DNA from: Bacillus sp. Marseille-Q1617
GTDB lineage: Bacteria; Bacillota; Bacilli; Bacillales; Bacillaceae_B
Assembly (NCBI RefSeq): GCF_903645295.1
Contig: NZ_CAHJXM010000002.1
Location: 720,001-784,000, forward strand
DNA: 64,000 nucleotides
Direction of reading: 5' to 3'
Part shown: one piece after another, positions 63,875 through 64,000 of the stretch
Numbering within the stretch: position 1 is the first letter of the stretch
Layout of the letters: every line of letters begins with the position of its first letter
Program-made: the position numbers and the translations under genes
The notes under the pieces: generated by a model
Told to the model about the DNA's origin: nothing
Seen by the model: only the letters and a program-made list of their open reading frames with translations
Databases searched by the model: none

Positions 63875-64000
63875 ATGAAAATGAAATCTATGACGTGATC
63901 GGCATCGGGATCGGGCCCTTCAACTTAGGATTGGCAGCCTTGCTTGATGAAGTGCCGGATATGAAGGCACTGTTTCTGGAAAAGAAAACGGAATTCAATT
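63871..64000 (+). CDS. N-hydroxylating amine monooxygenase (RhbE-like), 5' part
   Basis: Only the first 43 codons are present; the window ends inside the gene. NENEIYDVIGIGIGPFNLGLAALLD shows the FAD-binding GxGxxN-type motif of lysine/ornithine N6-monooxygenases such as IucD and RhbE. It would N-hydroxylate diaminopropane. ATG at 63871 overlaps the acetyltransferase stop as ATGA. Operon order matches rhizobactin 1021 genes rhbABCDE. Confidence 0.88.
   Translation, partial: MNENEIYDVIGIGIGPFNLGLAALLDEVPDMKALFLEKKTEFN

Overview
The window looks like chromosomal DNA of an aerobic, endospore-forming member of the Bacillaceae, a relative of Bacillus subtilis but not that species. The gene order gpmI-eno-secG-est-rnr-smpB-ssrA is the B. 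subtilis order. The spore-coat cluster yraGF-adhB-yraED, a second CotF-like gene, a qoxABCD quinol oxidase operon and strong AGGAGG-type ribosome-binding sites agree with this. A marine-type Bacillus or Rossellomorea-like genus is plausible, but the sequence alone does not fix it.

Layout. 1-8525 is housekeeping: the glycolysis end, protein export, an esterase, RNA turnover and ribosome rescue. The genes are spaced by three copies of a ~130-bp palindromic repeat, and est is preceded by four operator-like palindromes. The tmRNA gene at 8,235-8,508 is split in its T-loop by a 274-nt segment with group I intron hallmarks. 8,526-18,900 is an accessory, decaying region: an AlkD-like repair gene, fragments of an SGNH hydrolase, an old-yellow-enzyme reductase and a short-chain dehydrogenase, a royal-jelly/yellow-family gene, a complete IS4-family element with an 11-bp target duplication, the yra/adhB coat cluster, a structured RNA-like stretch, a frameshifted LAGLIDADG homing endonuclease and a palindromic repeat nested inside another.

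18,900-31,700 holds mixed metabolic genes: a phosphodiesterase lipoprotein, cupredoxin, sugar dehydrogenase-like protein, CYP152 peroxygenase, aspartase, PAP2 phosphatase, SodF, BCCT transporter and DUF2935. 31,900-35,840 is the cytochrome aa3 quinol oxidase operon. 36,000-48,100 carries a phosphodiester glycosidase, a TetR-MFS pair, a coat protein, exporters, dehydrogenases, small proteins and a NERD protein. 48,200-58,260 is rich in export and regulation: an RND pump divergent from a TetR regulator with paired operators, an MneS-like cation exporter, GMP reductase, a MarR/MFS divergent pair and another MFS. From 58,580 a Fur-box promoter drives a rhizobactin/schizokinen-type hydroxamate siderophore operon (aminotransferase, decarboxylase, NIS synthetase, acetyltransferase, monooxygenase), which runs off the end of the window.

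How genes work together: SmpB and tmRNA form trans-translation with RNase R; QoxABCD is a terminal oxidase; the yra proteins and AdhB are probably coat components; the siderophore genes convert aspartate semialdehyde-derived diaminobutyrate to diaminopropane and then to a citrate hydroxamate. The strongest observation is the interrupted tmRNA gene, together with a relic homing endonuclease about 9.5 kb away. All functional calls are from reading the sequence; no database search was run.
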